Shown piece after piece: positions 26,359 to 35,093 of a stretch of DNA of 64,000 nucleotides. The stretch is taken from assembly GCF_000217795.1 (NCBI RefSeq), contig NC_015681.1, positions 2,161,244 to 2,225,243 of the forward strand, read 5' to 3'. How positions within the stretch are numbered: the stretch's first letter is position 1; every line of letters begins with the position of its first letter. The DNA is from Thermodesulfatator indicus DSM 15286. GTDB taxonomy: Bacteria > Desulfobacterota > Thermodesulfobacteria > Thermodesulfobacteriales > Thermodesulfatatoraceae. The notes beneath the pieces were generated by a model. The model searched no databases. It was not told the origin of the DNA and saw only the letters and a program-made list of their open reading frames with translations. The position numbers were made by a program, and so were the translations under genes.

Positions 26359-28167
26359 TTAAGCCAAGCCCAGTTCTTTTAATTTCTCTTCGGTGGGAAT
26401 ACCTTCTTTCGTCCAGCCACGGATTTCGTAATACTCAGGAAGCATTTCTGGAAGACGATGCACCTTGCCCTTGTTTGGCCCTTCGGGCATAGGTTCTTCT
26501 AAAAGGCGTTTTGGTAAAGTATCTTCTTTGGGATCAAGGCCTGCTTTTAAATTGAAGACGCGTTCCAGATTCCAGATGCGCTCACCACACTGCATCATTT
26601 CTTCTAAGGTGTAGTCAAAACCTGTAGCCGCGGCCAGAAGGTCTCGGTAATCTTCAGCTCCCAAGGCAAAAGAAGTAAAGAGACAAAGCCCCATGGAATC
26701 AATCACCGCGGTTAAATCCTGAAAGATTTTTACCCACTGGGCCTTACCCTCAGTTGCCTGAGGATCAAGCTTTTCCGGGCTACCAAGCACTTCTGGAGCA
26801 ATGAGGTATGCTCTTACGTGGCAACCTCCACGGTTTGAGGTAGCGTAAGCCAGACCATGGCCCTGCACCCCGCGGGGATCATAAGCGGGTAGCTCCTGCC
26901 CTTTAACGGACATGGAAAGCTCTGGAGCTCCATAATGTTCAGCCAGACGCTTAGAACCTTCGGCTAGCTTGTCTCCTAAGCCTTTGCGGTAAGCTAATGC
27001 GTGGGTGTAGTAAACAATAGCTTCAGAGCTACCAAATACCGGTTTGGGGCCGGCTGCCAGATCTTCTTTAGGAATATGGCCTTTTTCGAAAAGTTCCATG
27101 GCACAGGCAATAGTAGCCCCACAGGATATGGGATCTAAGCCCAGGGTATTACACAAGAAATTGGCCTCAGTAATAGCGATTAAGTCCTTTACACCGCAAT
27201 CCGCGCCAAAGGCCCAGCCTGTTTCGTACTCAGGGCCTTCACCTTTATTTTTGTTGGGAAGTTCCGTTACCCGGCCACATTTAATCGGGCAGGCATAGCA
27301 ACCCTTGTTCTTTTTAAGGTAGCCCTTTTCCACCAGGGCTTCACCACAAACTTCGTCGGTTCCTTCAAAGACACCGGTCTGGAAATTTCGTGTTGGATAA
27401 AGACCACTTTCGTTGATGATATTATCAAGCACTTTGGTGCCAAGCTTGGGCAACGCTTCACCGGTGACAGGGTTGGTTCTAATTATGTCAAGTTTTTCCC
27501 GGAGAAAATTTTTGAAAATTTCGGCTTCGGCGGGTTCCACCCTTTTGGTGCCACGCACTACAATAGCTTTGAGCTTCTTATAACCCATGACCGCCCCTAC
27601 TCCTGACCGGCCAGCAGCCCGATGTTTGTCGTTCATAATACAGGCAAAACGGACCAGATTTTCTCCAGCCGGGCCAATGCAAGAAACCTTGGCTTTGGTA
27701 TCACCAAATTCTTCTTGCAGGCGATCGGTGGTTTCATGGGTATCAAGCCCCCAAAGGTGCTCAGCGGATTTAAGTTCTACCTCATCGTCTTTTATGCTGA
27801 GATAAACAGGCTTTTCAGCCACTCCTTCAAAGATAATCATGTCGTAGCCAGCGGCTTTAAGCTCAGCGCCAAAAGTTCCACCGGAGTTGGAACAAGCGAT
27901 AAGCCCCGTAAGGGGAGACTTACAAATCACCATGTAACGGCCACCCGTAGGAGCGGGTGTGCCGGTAAGTGGACCAGTAGCAAAGATGAGCGGGTTTTCA
28001 GCAGAAAAGGGCTCAGCCTTGGGATCCATCAGCTTAGAGAGATAATAGCTACCTACACCCCTTCCTCCAATAAATTTGCGTAAAATTTCTTCAGAAAGGT
28101 TTTCTTTTCTTATTTCTCCGTTAGATAAGTTAACCCATAAAATACAATTGGTATAAGGTCCAGCCAT
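26359..28167 (-). CDS. aor: Aldehyde ferredoxin oxidoreductase (canonical AOR)
   Basis: A 602-residue tungsten enzyme oxidising aldehydes to carboxylic acids with ferredoxin as acceptor. All hallmark parts are present: FIGGRGVGSYYLSKLMDP, the pterin loop SNSGGTFGAELKAAGYD, RAAGRSGVGAVMGYKKLKAI, the cluster ligands Cys290, 293 and 297 in GCYACPIKCGR, and the fourth in DSMGLCLF (Cys495). Length matches characterised archaeal AORs. AAGGAGGCACTC precedes the ATG. Single gene, convergent with the other AOR operon. The two enzymes share the fold but differ clearly, so they are not a recent duplication. Confidence 0.93.
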   Translation of the reverse strand: MAGPYTNCILWVNLSNGEIRKENLSEEILRKFIGGRGVGSYYLSKLMDPKAEPFSAENPLIFATGPLTGTPAPTGGRYMVICKSPLTGLIACSNSGGTFGAELKAAGYDMIIFEGVAEKPVYLSIKDDEVELKSAEHLWGLDTHETTDRLQEEFGDTKAKVSCIGPAGENLVRFACIMNDKHRAAGRSGVGAVMGYKKLKAIVVRGTKRVEPAEAEIFKNFLREKLDIIRTNPVTGEALPKLGTKVLDNIINESGLYPTRNFQTGVFEGTDEVCGEALVEKGYLKKNKGCYACPIKCGRVTELPNKNKGEGPEYETGWAFGADCGVKDLIAITEANFLCNTLGLDPISCGATIACAMELFEKGHIPKEDLAAGPKPVFGSSEAIVYYTHALAYRKGLGDKLAEGSKRLAEHYGAPELSMSVKGQELPAYDPRGVQGHGLAYATSNRGGCHVRAYLIAPEVLGSPEKLDPQATEGKAQWVKIFQDLTAVIDSMGLCLFTSFALGAEDYRDLLAAATGFDYTLEEMMQCGERIWNLERVFNLKAGLDPKEDTLPKRLLEEPMPEGPNKGKVHRLPEMLPEYYEIRGWTKEGIPTEEKLKELGLA

Positions 28168-28219
28168 GAGTGCCTCCTTAATTAATTCTTATTCTCACTA
28201 CAAGAAAAACAGAAAAACT

Positions 28220-28277
28220 ACTTTAAATCAACTATAAAGTTAGAAGTCATCTAAAGTGAATAAAGGTAATTTAAAGT
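28220..28277. promoter_or_regulatory. Iterated TAAAGT boxes upstream of the AOR gene
   Basis: TAAAGT occurs at 28235, 28252 and 28272, with TAAAGG at 28261 and the inverse ACTTTA at 28220, all within 58 bases upstream of the AOR start. The array may bind a regulator, but the region is AT-rich and this could be chance. Confidence 0.3.
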
Positions 28278-28340
28278 TATTTTATTAAAGATTTAAGAAT
28301 TTAATATGTTTGTCTGAAAAATAATCAATTATATTCCTAA

Positions 28341-28524
28341 AGACTTTTGCAAAATTCAAATAATATAGATAGATCACCACGGTGCCATCGGCGCCTCGCG
28401 ATAAGGATTGCTTCGCTTCGCTCGGAATGACTCTCTCAGGTGTCACTGCGACCTCCTCTCTTCTTGTCACTGCGAGCCCGTAGGGCGAAGCAGTCTCTCA
28501 AATAAAACTTTTTGCAAAAGGTCT
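28341..28524. repeat. Dispersed element, copy R4
   Basis: The left end AGACTTTTGCAAAATTC and the right end CTTTTTGCAAAAGGTCT are inverted. Internal modules run in the opposite order to R1: GATCACCACGGTGCC first, then GGATTGCTTCGCTTCGCTCGG, and GAAGCAGTCTCTCAAATAAAA last. The flanks ATTCCTAA and ATTCTAAC are similar, hinting at a target duplication. The 488-base gap 28168-28655 contains this, the TAAAGT boxes and the short tandem repeats; there is no gene. Confidence 0.75.
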
Positions 28525-28591
28525 ATTCTAACTAAACTATTAAGAACAGTATACGAGTAGTGAAAAACGAAATGATATTTATTAGTTTGCT

Positions 28592-28657
28592 ACCAGCTAC
28601 CAGCCATTAGTCACCAGCCATTAGTCACCAGCCATCAGCCATCAACCATTAGCCATT
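28592..28657. repeat. CAGCCATTAGTCAC tandem microrepeats ending at the selB stop
   Basis: Successive units built from (C)CAGCCATTAG and TCACCAGCCAT run to position 28657, where the last unit supplies the selB stop codon bases. The same GATGGC(T/A)GAT-type sequence appears inside dispersed repeats elsewhere (about 22826, 33163, 38443, 51282). Confidence 0.6.
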
Positions 28658-30587
28658 ATCCCTTACGCAGTACTCGTTTATCGCCCACACGAATGGTTAC
28701 TTTTTGGTGGTCAAGGTATTCAAGAAGCGGAATGGTATATTTGCGGCTGGCACCACCCAGTAATTTTTTAAAGTCTCCCACGGCCATTTCCTGGTTTTCT
28801 TTGAGAAACGAAATAACTTTATTTTTTACATCTTCTACAACGTCAGCATGAAATACAAGTCCGTCGCGGAGTTTTACCAGTTTCCCCTCCTGGAGCAGCA
28901 AAGAGAATATCTCCTGGGCTACCGGAGCATTTTCTTTAAAACTTACGATAACTTCATCTTTATCTGGAGGAGTGACTCCGGCTTTAAGGAATATATCTTC
29001 AAGTTTCCGCTTTATGGCCTCTTGCTCTTCGGCAAGTACGATTTTGTGGCTTGAAAGTCTTATAAACTTTTCTTCCTGGACGACTTTTCCTTTGGCAATA
29101 AGCTCTTCAAGCATCTTTTCAAAGGCCCTAGCATCAAGGCCTGAAGGAAGCCGCTGCCTAAGTTCTTCTTTTGTTAATCCAGGCTTTAAAGGAAATTTCT
29201 CATGAAATTTCTTCAAGCGATTAAGAATTTCTTTTTTTATTTGATCATAGATCTCGCGAGCCATATAAAGCTTTTTGTTTTCAAAAGAAATCTCTTTAAC
29301 CTGGCCTTTTTCTATTAGCCGCTCCATAATTTTTGCCAGATCATCACTAAAAAGAGAGACTCTTAGGGCAATTTCTTCTTCAGGGAGCCCCATTTCTTCG
29401 GCCTGGCGCAGATGATAGAGAATAACATCTTCTATAGAGGCCTCACGAAGTAGTTTTAACTCCTCAACCTGCCGTCTTTGAGAGCGCTTGCGACGGCCGG
29501 CCACCGGGTTAAGCACCACTCCGCCACCGATAGTCACCATAGGCGAATAGCTTCTTAGAACAAAATGATCCCCTCGCCAGCAGACCACCGGTTCTTCAAG
29601 GCGAAGCTGGGCGAAAGCCTCTTCGCCTGGTTCTATTTTATCTTTCCCAAAGATAAAGACTCGACCTAAAACTTCACTTGTGCCAATATGCAGGCGCACT
29701 CGGGTATTGTGTTTAAAAGGCCTTGGTGCACTTGATAAATAACGAATGGAAACATCAAGTATGAGACTTGGCCGTAAAGTACCAGGTTTTGCTACCACAT
29801 CTCCTCGTTCAACTTCTTCTTTCTCTATACCTTGAAGATTCAAGGCTGTGCGTTGGCCGGCTAAGGCCTCGTCTCTGTCCTCACCGTGGACCTGAATACG
29901 CCTTATGCGGGAGACATGCTCACGAGGATAAATTATGACTTCGTCGCCTATTTTCAGTTTACCCGAAAGGGCCGTACCAGTAACTACCGTGCCAAAGCCC
30001 TTAATGGTAAAAACTCTATCCACTGGTAGCCTGAAAGGCCCTTTGGCCGGGCGAGCAGGTACTTTTTTAACTAACCCGTCAAGAAGGGAGATAAGCTCGT
30101 CAAGGCCTTCGCCAGTAGTAGCGGAGACCGCCACCATGGGAGCCCCTTCAAGAAAAGTGCCTTTAAGCGCCTCGGCAATGTCTTCTTTCACTAATTCAAG
30201 CCAATCTTCTTCTACCAGATCCTTTTTAGTAACTACCACCAGGCCAGCTTTTACTCCTAAAAGTTCACATATTTCCAGGTGTTCTCTGGTTTGGGGCATA
30301 ACGCCCTCGTCAGCAGCTACCACCAGAGCCACTAAATCAATACCACTGGCTCCAGCCACCATGTTTTTTACAAAACGCTCGTGCCCTGGCACGTCGATGA
30401 TGCCGAGACGAACGCCACTTGGCAGGGTCAGATGAGCAAAACCAAGTTCTATAGTTATGCCCCGTTCTTTTTCTTCTTTTAGGCGGTCAGTATCTATGCC
30501 TGTAAGAGCTTTTACTAAAGTGGTTTTTCCATGATCAATGTGGCCCGCTGTACCTAAAATTACGCGTTTTTCCAATTTTTCCGCCAT
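28656..30587 (-). CDS. selB: Selenocysteine-specific translation elongation factor SelB
   Basis: EF-Tu-like GTPase that brings Sec-tRNA to UGA codons marked by a SECIS hairpin. The 643-residue protein has G1 [17 protein letters not shown], the switch [19 protein letters not shown] segment, [12 protein letters not shown], and TKKD as the guanine-specificity motif. Beta-barrel domains follow to about residue 370, then several winged-helix modules (about 375-640) that bind the SECIS RNA. Length is typical. It implies the organism makes selenoproteins, although no selA, selC, selD or in-frame UGA gene was recognised in the window. Followed ten bases upstream by the archaemetzincin gene on the same strand. 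Confidence 0.95.
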   Translation of the reverse strand: MAEKLEKRVILGTAGHIDHGKTTLVKALTGIDTDRLKEEKERGITIELGFAHLTLPSGVRLGIIDVPGHERFVKNMVAGASGIDLVALVVAADEGVMPQTREHLEICELLGVKAGLVVVTKKDLVEEDWLELVKEDIAEALKGTFLEGAPMVAVSATTGEGLDELISLLDGLVKKVPARPAKGPFRLPVDRVFTIKGFGTVVTGTALSGKLKIGDEVIIYPREHVSRIRRIQVHGEDRDEALAGQRTALNLQGIEKEEVERGDVVAKPGTLRPSLILDVSIRYLSSAPRPFKHNTRVRLHIGTSEVLGRVFIFGKDKIEPGEEAFAQLRLEEPVVCWRGDHFVLRSYSPMVTIGGGVVLNPVAGRRKRSQRRQVEELKLLREASIEDVILYHLRQAEEMGLPEEEIALRVSLFSDDLAKIMERLIEKGQVKEISFENKKLYMAREIYDQIKKEILNRLKKFHEKFPLKPGLTKEELRQRLPSGLDARAFEKMLEELIAKGKVVQEEKFIRLSSHKIVLAEEQEAIKRKLEDIFLKAGVTPPDKDEVIVSFKENAPVAQEIFSLLLQEGKLVKLRDGLVFHADVVEDVKNKVISFLKENQEMAVGDFKKLLGGASRKYTIPLLEYLDHQKVTIRVGDKRVLRKG

Positions 30588-30596
30588 GGTTCACCT

Positions 30597-31142
30597 CTAT
30601 TGAAAAGTGCGTCCAAGAAGCATATTAAGTTTTCGCCAGCATTCCGGGCAAAATTTAGCTGGTTTTACATCTACTTCCATCACGCTGTTAGAATAATGCA
30701 TAACGCAGGGAGCTTCACAGTGCTCAAGACCTATGGCATGGCCAAGTTCATGCAGAGCTTCTTTTTGAGCCCTTTCATAAAGCAAGCGGTCATTTGGCGG
30801 AAGATTGTAAAATTTGTTATCCAAGCGTTTATAAGAAAGCAAAGATGTGCCCTGTTTTAAAATAGAGATACCAAATACGAAGTTCAAATCCCAGGCGTAG
30901 AGGTCAACCTCACAGACGCCTAGCTTGAGGCGAGAACGGGTCTCTACGTTTTGTTGAAAAAAATTAACCAGGTCATCGGCCTTAAACTGGCCCCTTGCCG
31001 GATCAAAAAACTCTTGCGGAAGAGGGACAGGCTCTTCGAAAAAGACCTCAAGATTTAAATTTTCATAAATTCCTCCGGCAATGGCGTCAACTACGTCCTG
31101 GCGCACACTCCCTAAAGGGACTAAAGAAACCGCTTTGAACAT
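30597..31142 (-). CDS. Archaemetzincin family zinc metalloprotease (M54)
   Basis: The 181-residue protein has the extended metzincin motif HELGHAIGLEHC followed by the second cysteine of the M54 motif and CVMHYSNS (Met-turn), then a CPEC pair (FCPECWRKL), as in archaemetzincins with a structural zinc. The family is best known from archaea and occurs in scattered thermophilic bacteria; its substrates are unknown. No signal peptide is seen, so it is cytoplasmic. GAGGAGGTAGGAA precedes the ATG. It lies just upstream of selB on the same strand and is possibly co-transcribed. Confidence 0.9.
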   Translation of the reverse strand: MFKAVSLVPLGSVRQDVVDAIAGGIYENLNLEVFFEEPVPLPQEFFDPARGQFKADDLVNFFQQNVETRSRLKLGVCEVDLYAWDLNFVFGISILKQGTSLLSYKRLDNKFYNLPPNDRLLYERAQKEALHELGHAIGLEHCEAPCVMHYSNSVMEVDVKPAKFCPECWRKLNMLLGRTFQ

Positions 31143-31200
31143 TTCCTACCTCCTCTTAAAAACTCACTAAAGAGTTAGCAAATCTTTACCAAAGAACAAC

Positions 31201-31737
31201 CTAAACCCTATAAAAATAAATGGGGTCTTCCACCTTTAAAACTTTATATGGATTAAAACCTGGCAGAGGGAAATTAGCGCTTATGATAATGGTTCCTGGT
31301 TTGGCCTCTTTTCGCAATTTGGGAGCTAGATCAAGTAGTAAGTCGGGAAAAAGATAAAAAAAGATGACATCATAAGTTGAAAGGTCAGCTTTAAAAAAAT
31401 TTTTACGATAGACTTTAACCGGTGCTCCATTTAAACGATTTTTAAGACAAGCCAAAAAATATGCCCAGGGATTTATTTCATAACCCTCGCCAGCAATGCC
31501 AAAACGCTGATAAACCGCTCTTAAAAAACGGCCGTCTCCACAACCCAGATCCACCAGACGAAAGTTTGCCTGTCCCTCGAGTTCGTCAAGAATAGCTTTG
31601 ATTTTGGCCCTGGATGTGGAAACAAAAAGGGCGCCTTTGGTTCGCCTTATCACGGAAATAGTCCCCAGGGCATAACACAGCTTTAAAAAGGCCAGGGGAA
31701 GAAGAACGGCTAAAATACCCAGAAGCAAAAATTTCAT
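31201..31737 (-). CDS. Membrane-anchored class I SAM-dependent methyltransferase-like protein
   Basis: 178 residues. An N-terminal hydrophobic segment (FLLLGILAVLLPLAFLKLCY) is followed by a SAM-binding domain with FRLVDLGCGDGRFLRAVYQ, EGYEINPWAYFLAC and the YDVIFFYLFPDLLLDLAPKL segment. The size and the DVIFFYLFP motif resemble the small DOT1-like/PilE-region methyltransferases often annotated only as methyltransferase. Target unknown. The start overlaps the scpA stop by four bases, so they are translated together. Confidence 0.75.
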   Translation of the reverse strand: MKFLLLGILAVLLPLAFLKLCYALGTISVIRRTKGALFVSTSRAKIKAILDELEGQANFRLVDLGCGDGRFLRAVYQRFGIAGEGYEINPWAYFLACLKNRLNGAPVKVYRKNFFKADLSTYDVIFFYLFPDLLLDLAPKLRKEAKPGTIIISANFPLPGFNPYKVLKVEDPIYFYRV

Positions 31738-32435
31738 CTTTTTATGACTTCTACTTCAGCTAGAGGTTCAGATTGAATAAGGATAATAGCCCCTCTTTGG
31801 GCTAACTCAAGTAGAGCCAGAAAGATGGTGATGGCTTCTTCACGGTCTGTCGCCTTTTCAAAAAATTCTTTGAGGCGAATCCGGGGATAACTCGTAAGAA
31901 CTTGCTCAATCTCAGCCATCTTTTCCTGAATCAGGTATCTCGCTCGTGTTACTTCGAGAGGAGTGGGAGGTTTTCGCCCTAGAGCCTCTTTTAACGCTGA
32001 AAGTAGTTCAAAAAGGGAAACAGAGACTTCATCATGAGGCGCTACCTCTTGAGATGGGGGAACAAAGATGTCTCTTCCAAGGATAGGCCTTTCCCAGAGT
32101 ATTTCGGCAGCCTTTTGGTATTTGGCAAGCGCAAGCAACGGTTCTACGATTTCCTGCCGCGGGTCTTCAAGGGCGTTTTCTTCGCTATGTTCTTCTGCCG
32201 GCCTTGGTAAAAGCATCTGGCTTTTTATGTAAAGCAAGGTAGCCGCCATGAGTAAATATTCTCCCGCAATGTCTAAATCAAGGGCCTTCATCATCTCCAG
32301 ATAAGCAAGATACTGTTCAGTGATAAGGGAAATGGGAAGGTCAAATATATCAAGCTTGTTTTTACGAACAAGATGTAAAAGTAAATCTAAGGGACCTTCA
32401 AAAACAGGTACTTTGACAATGCATTCTTCAGGCAT
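31734..32435 (-). CDS. scpA: Segregation and condensation protein A
   Basis: Kleisin subunit of the SMC-ScpAB condensin that organises the chromosome. In 233 residues it has the typical start VPVFEGPLDLLLHLVRKNKL and DIFDLPISLITEQYLAYL, then a linker, then the C-terminal winged helix (FFEKATDREEAITIFLALLE and ELAQRGAIILIQ). Length and motifs are standard. ScpB and Smc are not in the window. Confidence 0.94.
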   Translation of the reverse strand: MPEECIVKVPVFEGPLDLLLHLVRKNKLDIFDLPISLITEQYLAYLEMMKALDLDIAGEYLLMAATLLYIKSQMLLPRPAEEHSEENALEDPRQEIVEPLLALAKYQKAAEILWERPILGRDIFVPPSQEVAPHDEVSVSLFELLSALKEALGRKPPTPLEVTRARYLIQEKMAEIEQVLTSYPRIRLKEFFEKATDREEAITIFLALLELAQRGAIILIQSEPLAEVEVIKR

Positions 32436-32444
32436 AAAAAAGCA

Positions 32445-32466
32445 AAAGGGCCCGTTATGGGCCCAA
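32445..32466 (-). terminator. Rho-independent terminator after the YfaZ-like gene
   Basis: On the minus strand GGGCC-ATAAC-GGGCCC is followed by TTTTGCTTTTTT. It lies between the YfaZ-like stop and the scpA start and separates the two units. Confidence 0.75.
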
Positions 32467-32474
32467 TTAATTTT

Positions 32475-33071
32475 TTAGAATCTAATCTTTGCTCCCACTA
32501 AAAGGCAGCTCTCGTCCCAGCTAGGGTCTCCTGGCTTATCTATGTTTACATCATAAATATCGTAGCGAACCCCAACAGAGGCCATGGGGTTAACCTTATA
32601 AAAAGCACCTATGCTCCAGCTGAAAATCCGTTCGGTATCAGCAAAACTTAAAATAGGGGGAGCGTAAAAAAGAGAGGTTTCAATTTCTACAGGGAGTTTA
32701 GAGGTAGTGTGTTCCAAGTTAACTACCCCGACAAAAAGAAAGCCTATTCCAAACACATCGTAGCTCAAATTAGGCTTAACTTTTCCAGCCGTAGCCTGAA
32801 AACCAAGGCCTAAGTTTATAGCTTTTGGTTGATACAAGTCTTTTACTTTTAAATTGGCACTAATGAGCCAGTTATCGCGATCATGCTTTTCACTATAAAA
32901 GAGACTTCCCCCGAGAAATACAGGATTTCCAGAATAGGTGTAAACTTCCTGTTCACCTTGAACGAGAAGGTTTGCATCACTAATAAAAAGGCCTAGCTCA
33001 GCAGCTTTAAGAGAAGATACCCATAACACCCCCAAAAGACCTACCAACATAAACAAAATTCTTTTTTTCAT
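32475..33071 (-). CDS. YfaZ-like outer-membrane beta-barrel protein
   Basis: Starting at the ATG at 33071, which has AGAGGAGGATAGAG upstream, the 198-residue product begins with a signal peptide (KKRILFMLVGLLGVLWVSSL, cleaved near LKA/AELG). It continues as alternating beta strands ending in ...CLLVGAKIRF with a terminal Phe, the outer-membrane insertion signal. An upstream in-frame extension to 33149 runs into the adjacent repeat and is not credible. The YfaZ assignment rests on overall pattern (small porin-like barrel). The function is not known. Confidence 0.65.
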   Translation of the reverse strand: MKKRILFMLVGLLGVLWVSSLKAAELGLFISDANLLVQGEQEVYTYSGNPVFLGGSLFYSEKHDRDNWLISANLKVKDLYQPKAINLGLGFQATAGKVKPNLSYDVFGIGFLFVGVVNLEHTTSKLPVEIETSLFYAPPILSFADTERIFSWSIGAFYKVNPMASVGVRYDIYDVNIDKPGDPSWDESCLLVGAKIRF

Positions 33072-33096
33072 CTCTATCCTCCTCTGGTATTTTTTA

Positions 33097-33284
33097 GAGA
33101 CCTTGGCAAAATGTCTTATCAAGAGACTGCCTCGCCCATACGGGCTCACAGTGACAAATTGGTAGATGGTCGATGGTAGATGGCTCTAAGTAACTTCTCA
33201 CTTTTCACTTCTCACTTAACTTGCGAGGCTGCGTTAGCAGCCGAAGCAATCCCAAGCTATATTTTTGAATTTTGCCAAAGTCTC
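33097..33284. repeat. Dispersed element, copy R5 (covarying ends)
   Basis: The ends GAGACCTTGGCAAAAT (33097-33112) and ATTTTGCCAAAGTCTC (33269-33284) pair with one mismatch. Both arms carry G/C where other copies have TTTGCAAA. Inside: GACTGCCTCGCCCATACGGG...CTCACAGTGACAAAT, a GATGGTCGATGGTAGATGG microrepeat, TTCTCACTTTTCACTTCTCA, and TTGCGAGGCTGCGTTAGCAG. TTTTA flanks both sides, a possible target duplication. Confidence 0.8.
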
Positions 33285-33326
33285 TTTTAAGATAAATAAT
33301 AATTTACTTCAGGAGAAAAATTTTTC

Positions 33327-33746
33327 ATGAAGAAAATTTCCCAAAAAAAATTTTGCTTTGAACCTATCGGCTGGGTACATACTGAGGCCAAGGAGGTACC
33401 ACGTTTTTACTCTATCTCCCGTGTAAAAGGTGAACTCCATATTTTGCCCAAATATAAGGTAGGCTTAAAAGATATAAAACCAGGTGATTATCTATGGGTT
33501 CTTTTTGCCTTTCATAAAAGCCCACCTTTTGACCCTGAAAAACATATGGTTCAGGAACCCCCTCATCGGCCAGGAGAAAAACGCGGTGTCTTTAGCACCT
33601 GTTCGCCGGTAAGGCCTAATCCAATCGGCCTTTCACGAGTCAAAGTTTTAAAAGTGCGTGAAAATATAATTGAAGTTGAAGGTCTTGATATGCTTGATGG
33701 CACGCCTATCTTTGACTTAAAACCTTACAAAGAAGATAAACATTAA
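33327..33746 (+). CDS. trmO: tRNA (N6-threonylcarbamoyladenosine37) methyltransferase TrmO-like (TsaA family)
   Basis: 139 residues of the UPF0066/TrmO beta-barrel family, which adds a methyl group to t6A37 of some tRNAs with SAM. Seen: FEPIGWVHTEAKEVPR at the start, the hallmark FSTCSPVRPNPIGLSRVKVL, and GLDMLDGTPIFDLKPY near the end. Size is that of the core domain alone, without the C-terminal extension of the E. coli protein. An AGGAG site lies about a dozen bases before the ATG. The stop overlaps the start of rlmH by one base. Confidence 0.88.
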   Translation: MKKISQKKFCFEPIGWVHTEAKEVPRFYSISRVKGELHILPKYKVGLKDIKPGDYLWVLFAFHKSPPFDPEKHMVQEPPHRPGEKRGVFSTCSPVRPNPIGLSRVKVLKVRENIIEVEGLDMLDGTPIFDLKPYKEDKH

Positions 33747-34213
33747 TGCGCTGGCCAAATACTTTAAAAATAGTCATACCCGGAAAGTTAAAGTTTCCGT
33801 TCATAAAAGACGGGGTTTGTTTTTACGAAATGCGGCTCAAAAATTATGTAAGTTTTTCTTTAGAAGAACGGAAAGTCGCTAAGGCTAAAGATCCCGAAAT
33901 TATGAAACAAAACGAAGGAAAGGCCTTACTAAGGGGCCAGGAAAAAGCCTTTATCATTGCCCTTGATGAAAGAGGGAAAGAATTTACCTCTAAGGAATGG
34001 GCAGAGTATCTGGAAGATTTACTTCAACGGGAAAAAGAAATTTCTTTTTTAATAGGCGGGGCCTACGGGCTTTCTCAGGAAGTTTTAAACGAGGCCCATC
34101 TGAAACTTTCTCTTTCTAGGTTTACCTTAGGCCACGAAATTGCCGTTTTGGTACTTTGTGAACAGCTTTACAGAGCTTTCACTATTATTGCTGGTGAGCC
34201 CTATCACAAATGA
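33746..34213 (+). CDS. rlmH: 23S rRNA (pseudouridine1915-N3)-methyltransferase RlmH
   Basis: SPOUT-class methyltransferase acting on helix 69 of 23S rRNA. The 155-residue protein contains the family motifs: ALLRGQEKAFIIALDERGKE, SFLIGGAYGLSQEVLNEA (SAM-binding knot), LSLSRFTLGHEIAVLVLCEQ and the terminal YRAFTIIAGEPYHK (YHK is invariant in the family). Length is normal. Overlapped by trmO upstream and the glycosyltransferase downstream, so probably one transcript of RNA-modification genes plus two others. Confidence 0.95.
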   Translation: MRWPNTLKIVIPGKLKFPFIKDGVCFYEMRLKNYVSFSLEERKVAKAKDPEIMKQNEGKALLRGQEKAFIIALDERGKEFTSKEWAEYLEDLLQREKEISFLIGGAYGLSQEVLNEAHLKLSLSRFTLGHEIAVLVLCEQLYRAFTIIAGEPYHK

Positions 34214-35076
34214 AACCGCTGGTTTCAGTTATAATCCCCACTTACAACCGGGAAAAATTTTTAAAAGAGGCCATTGAATCAGTTCTAGCTCAAACCTTTC
34301 GGAGTTTTGAACTAATTGTGGTAGATGACGCCTCAACAGATAAAACGCCATATCTGGTTTCCCGTTATCCCTTACGCTATGTCCGCAAAGTCAAAAGGCA
34401 AGGAGTTTCAGCGGCCAGAAACACCGGAATAAGGCTGGCTCAGGGAGAATTTATAGCCTTTCTTGATAGCGACGACCTCTGGCTTCCGGAAAAACTGGCT
34501 GAGCAGATAGCTTTCTTTGAAAGAAGGCCAGAGGCTGTAGCCGTTCAGACTGAAGAAATCTGGATAAGACGTGGGAAAAGGGTAAACCCCCGTAAAAGAC
34601 ACGAGAAGCCTTCAGGCTACTTTTTCGACCGGGCGCTAGAGCTATGCCTCATAAGCCCTTCAGGGGTAATGCTTAAGCGAAAAGTCTTCCGCGAAATAGG
34701 TCTTTTTGACGAAAGCTTTCTTGCTTGTGAAGACTACGAATTATGGCTTAGACTTTTGACTCGCTATCCGGTTTTCCTTATAGAAAAGCCCCTGGTAATT
34801 AAAAGAGGCGGACACGAAGATCAGCTTTCTGCTACTCCTGGGCTTGATTATTTTCGCCTAAAAGCCCTGGCCAAGATTTACCGAGACCCTCTTTTAACTC
34901 CGGCCATGCGGCTCCTGGTTATAAAAGAGGCCAAGCGCAAGGGTAATATTTATCTAAAGGGGGCTTTAAAGCGGGGAAAACTTTACCAGGCCTTTGAAGT
35001 AGAACAAATTTTTAAAAAGATGATGAAAAATCCTGGTCTTCCTTCAATTTTGGCTTTAAGTCGTCCTAAAAATTAA
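34210..35076 (+). CDS. Glycosyltransferase family 2
   Basis: Inverting GT-A glycosyltransferase, 288 residues. The start VSVIIPTYNREKFLKEAI is the nucleotide-sugar binding strand; DDASTDKTPYLV and the metal-binding IAFLDSDDLWLPEKL (DxD) follow. The acceptor region has EDYELWLRLLTRYPVFLIEK (the ED general-base motif). It likely adds a sugar to a surface polysaccharide or glycan. No transmembrane segment. The start overlaps the rlmH stop by four bases (ATGA). Confidence 0.9.
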   Translation: MKPLVSVIIPTYNREKFLKEAIESVLAQTFRSFELIVVDDASTDKTPYLVSRYPLRYVRKVKRQGVSAARNTGIRLAQGEFIAFLDSDDLWLPEKLAEQIAFFERRPEAVAVQTEEIWIRRGKRVNPRKRHEKPSGYFFDRALELCLISPSGVMLKRKVFREIGLFDESFLACEDYELWLRLLTRYPVFLIEKPLVIKRGGHEDQLSATPGLDYFRLKALAKIYRDPLLTPAMRLLVIKEAKRKGNIYLKGALKRGKLYQAFEVEQIFKKMMKNPGLPSILALSRPKN

Positions 35077-35093
35077 CCGATAAATAGAAAGAC

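Noticed and set aside
28285-28470. Open frame of 61 codons upstream of the AOR gene
   Set aside because: Lies in repeat copy R4.
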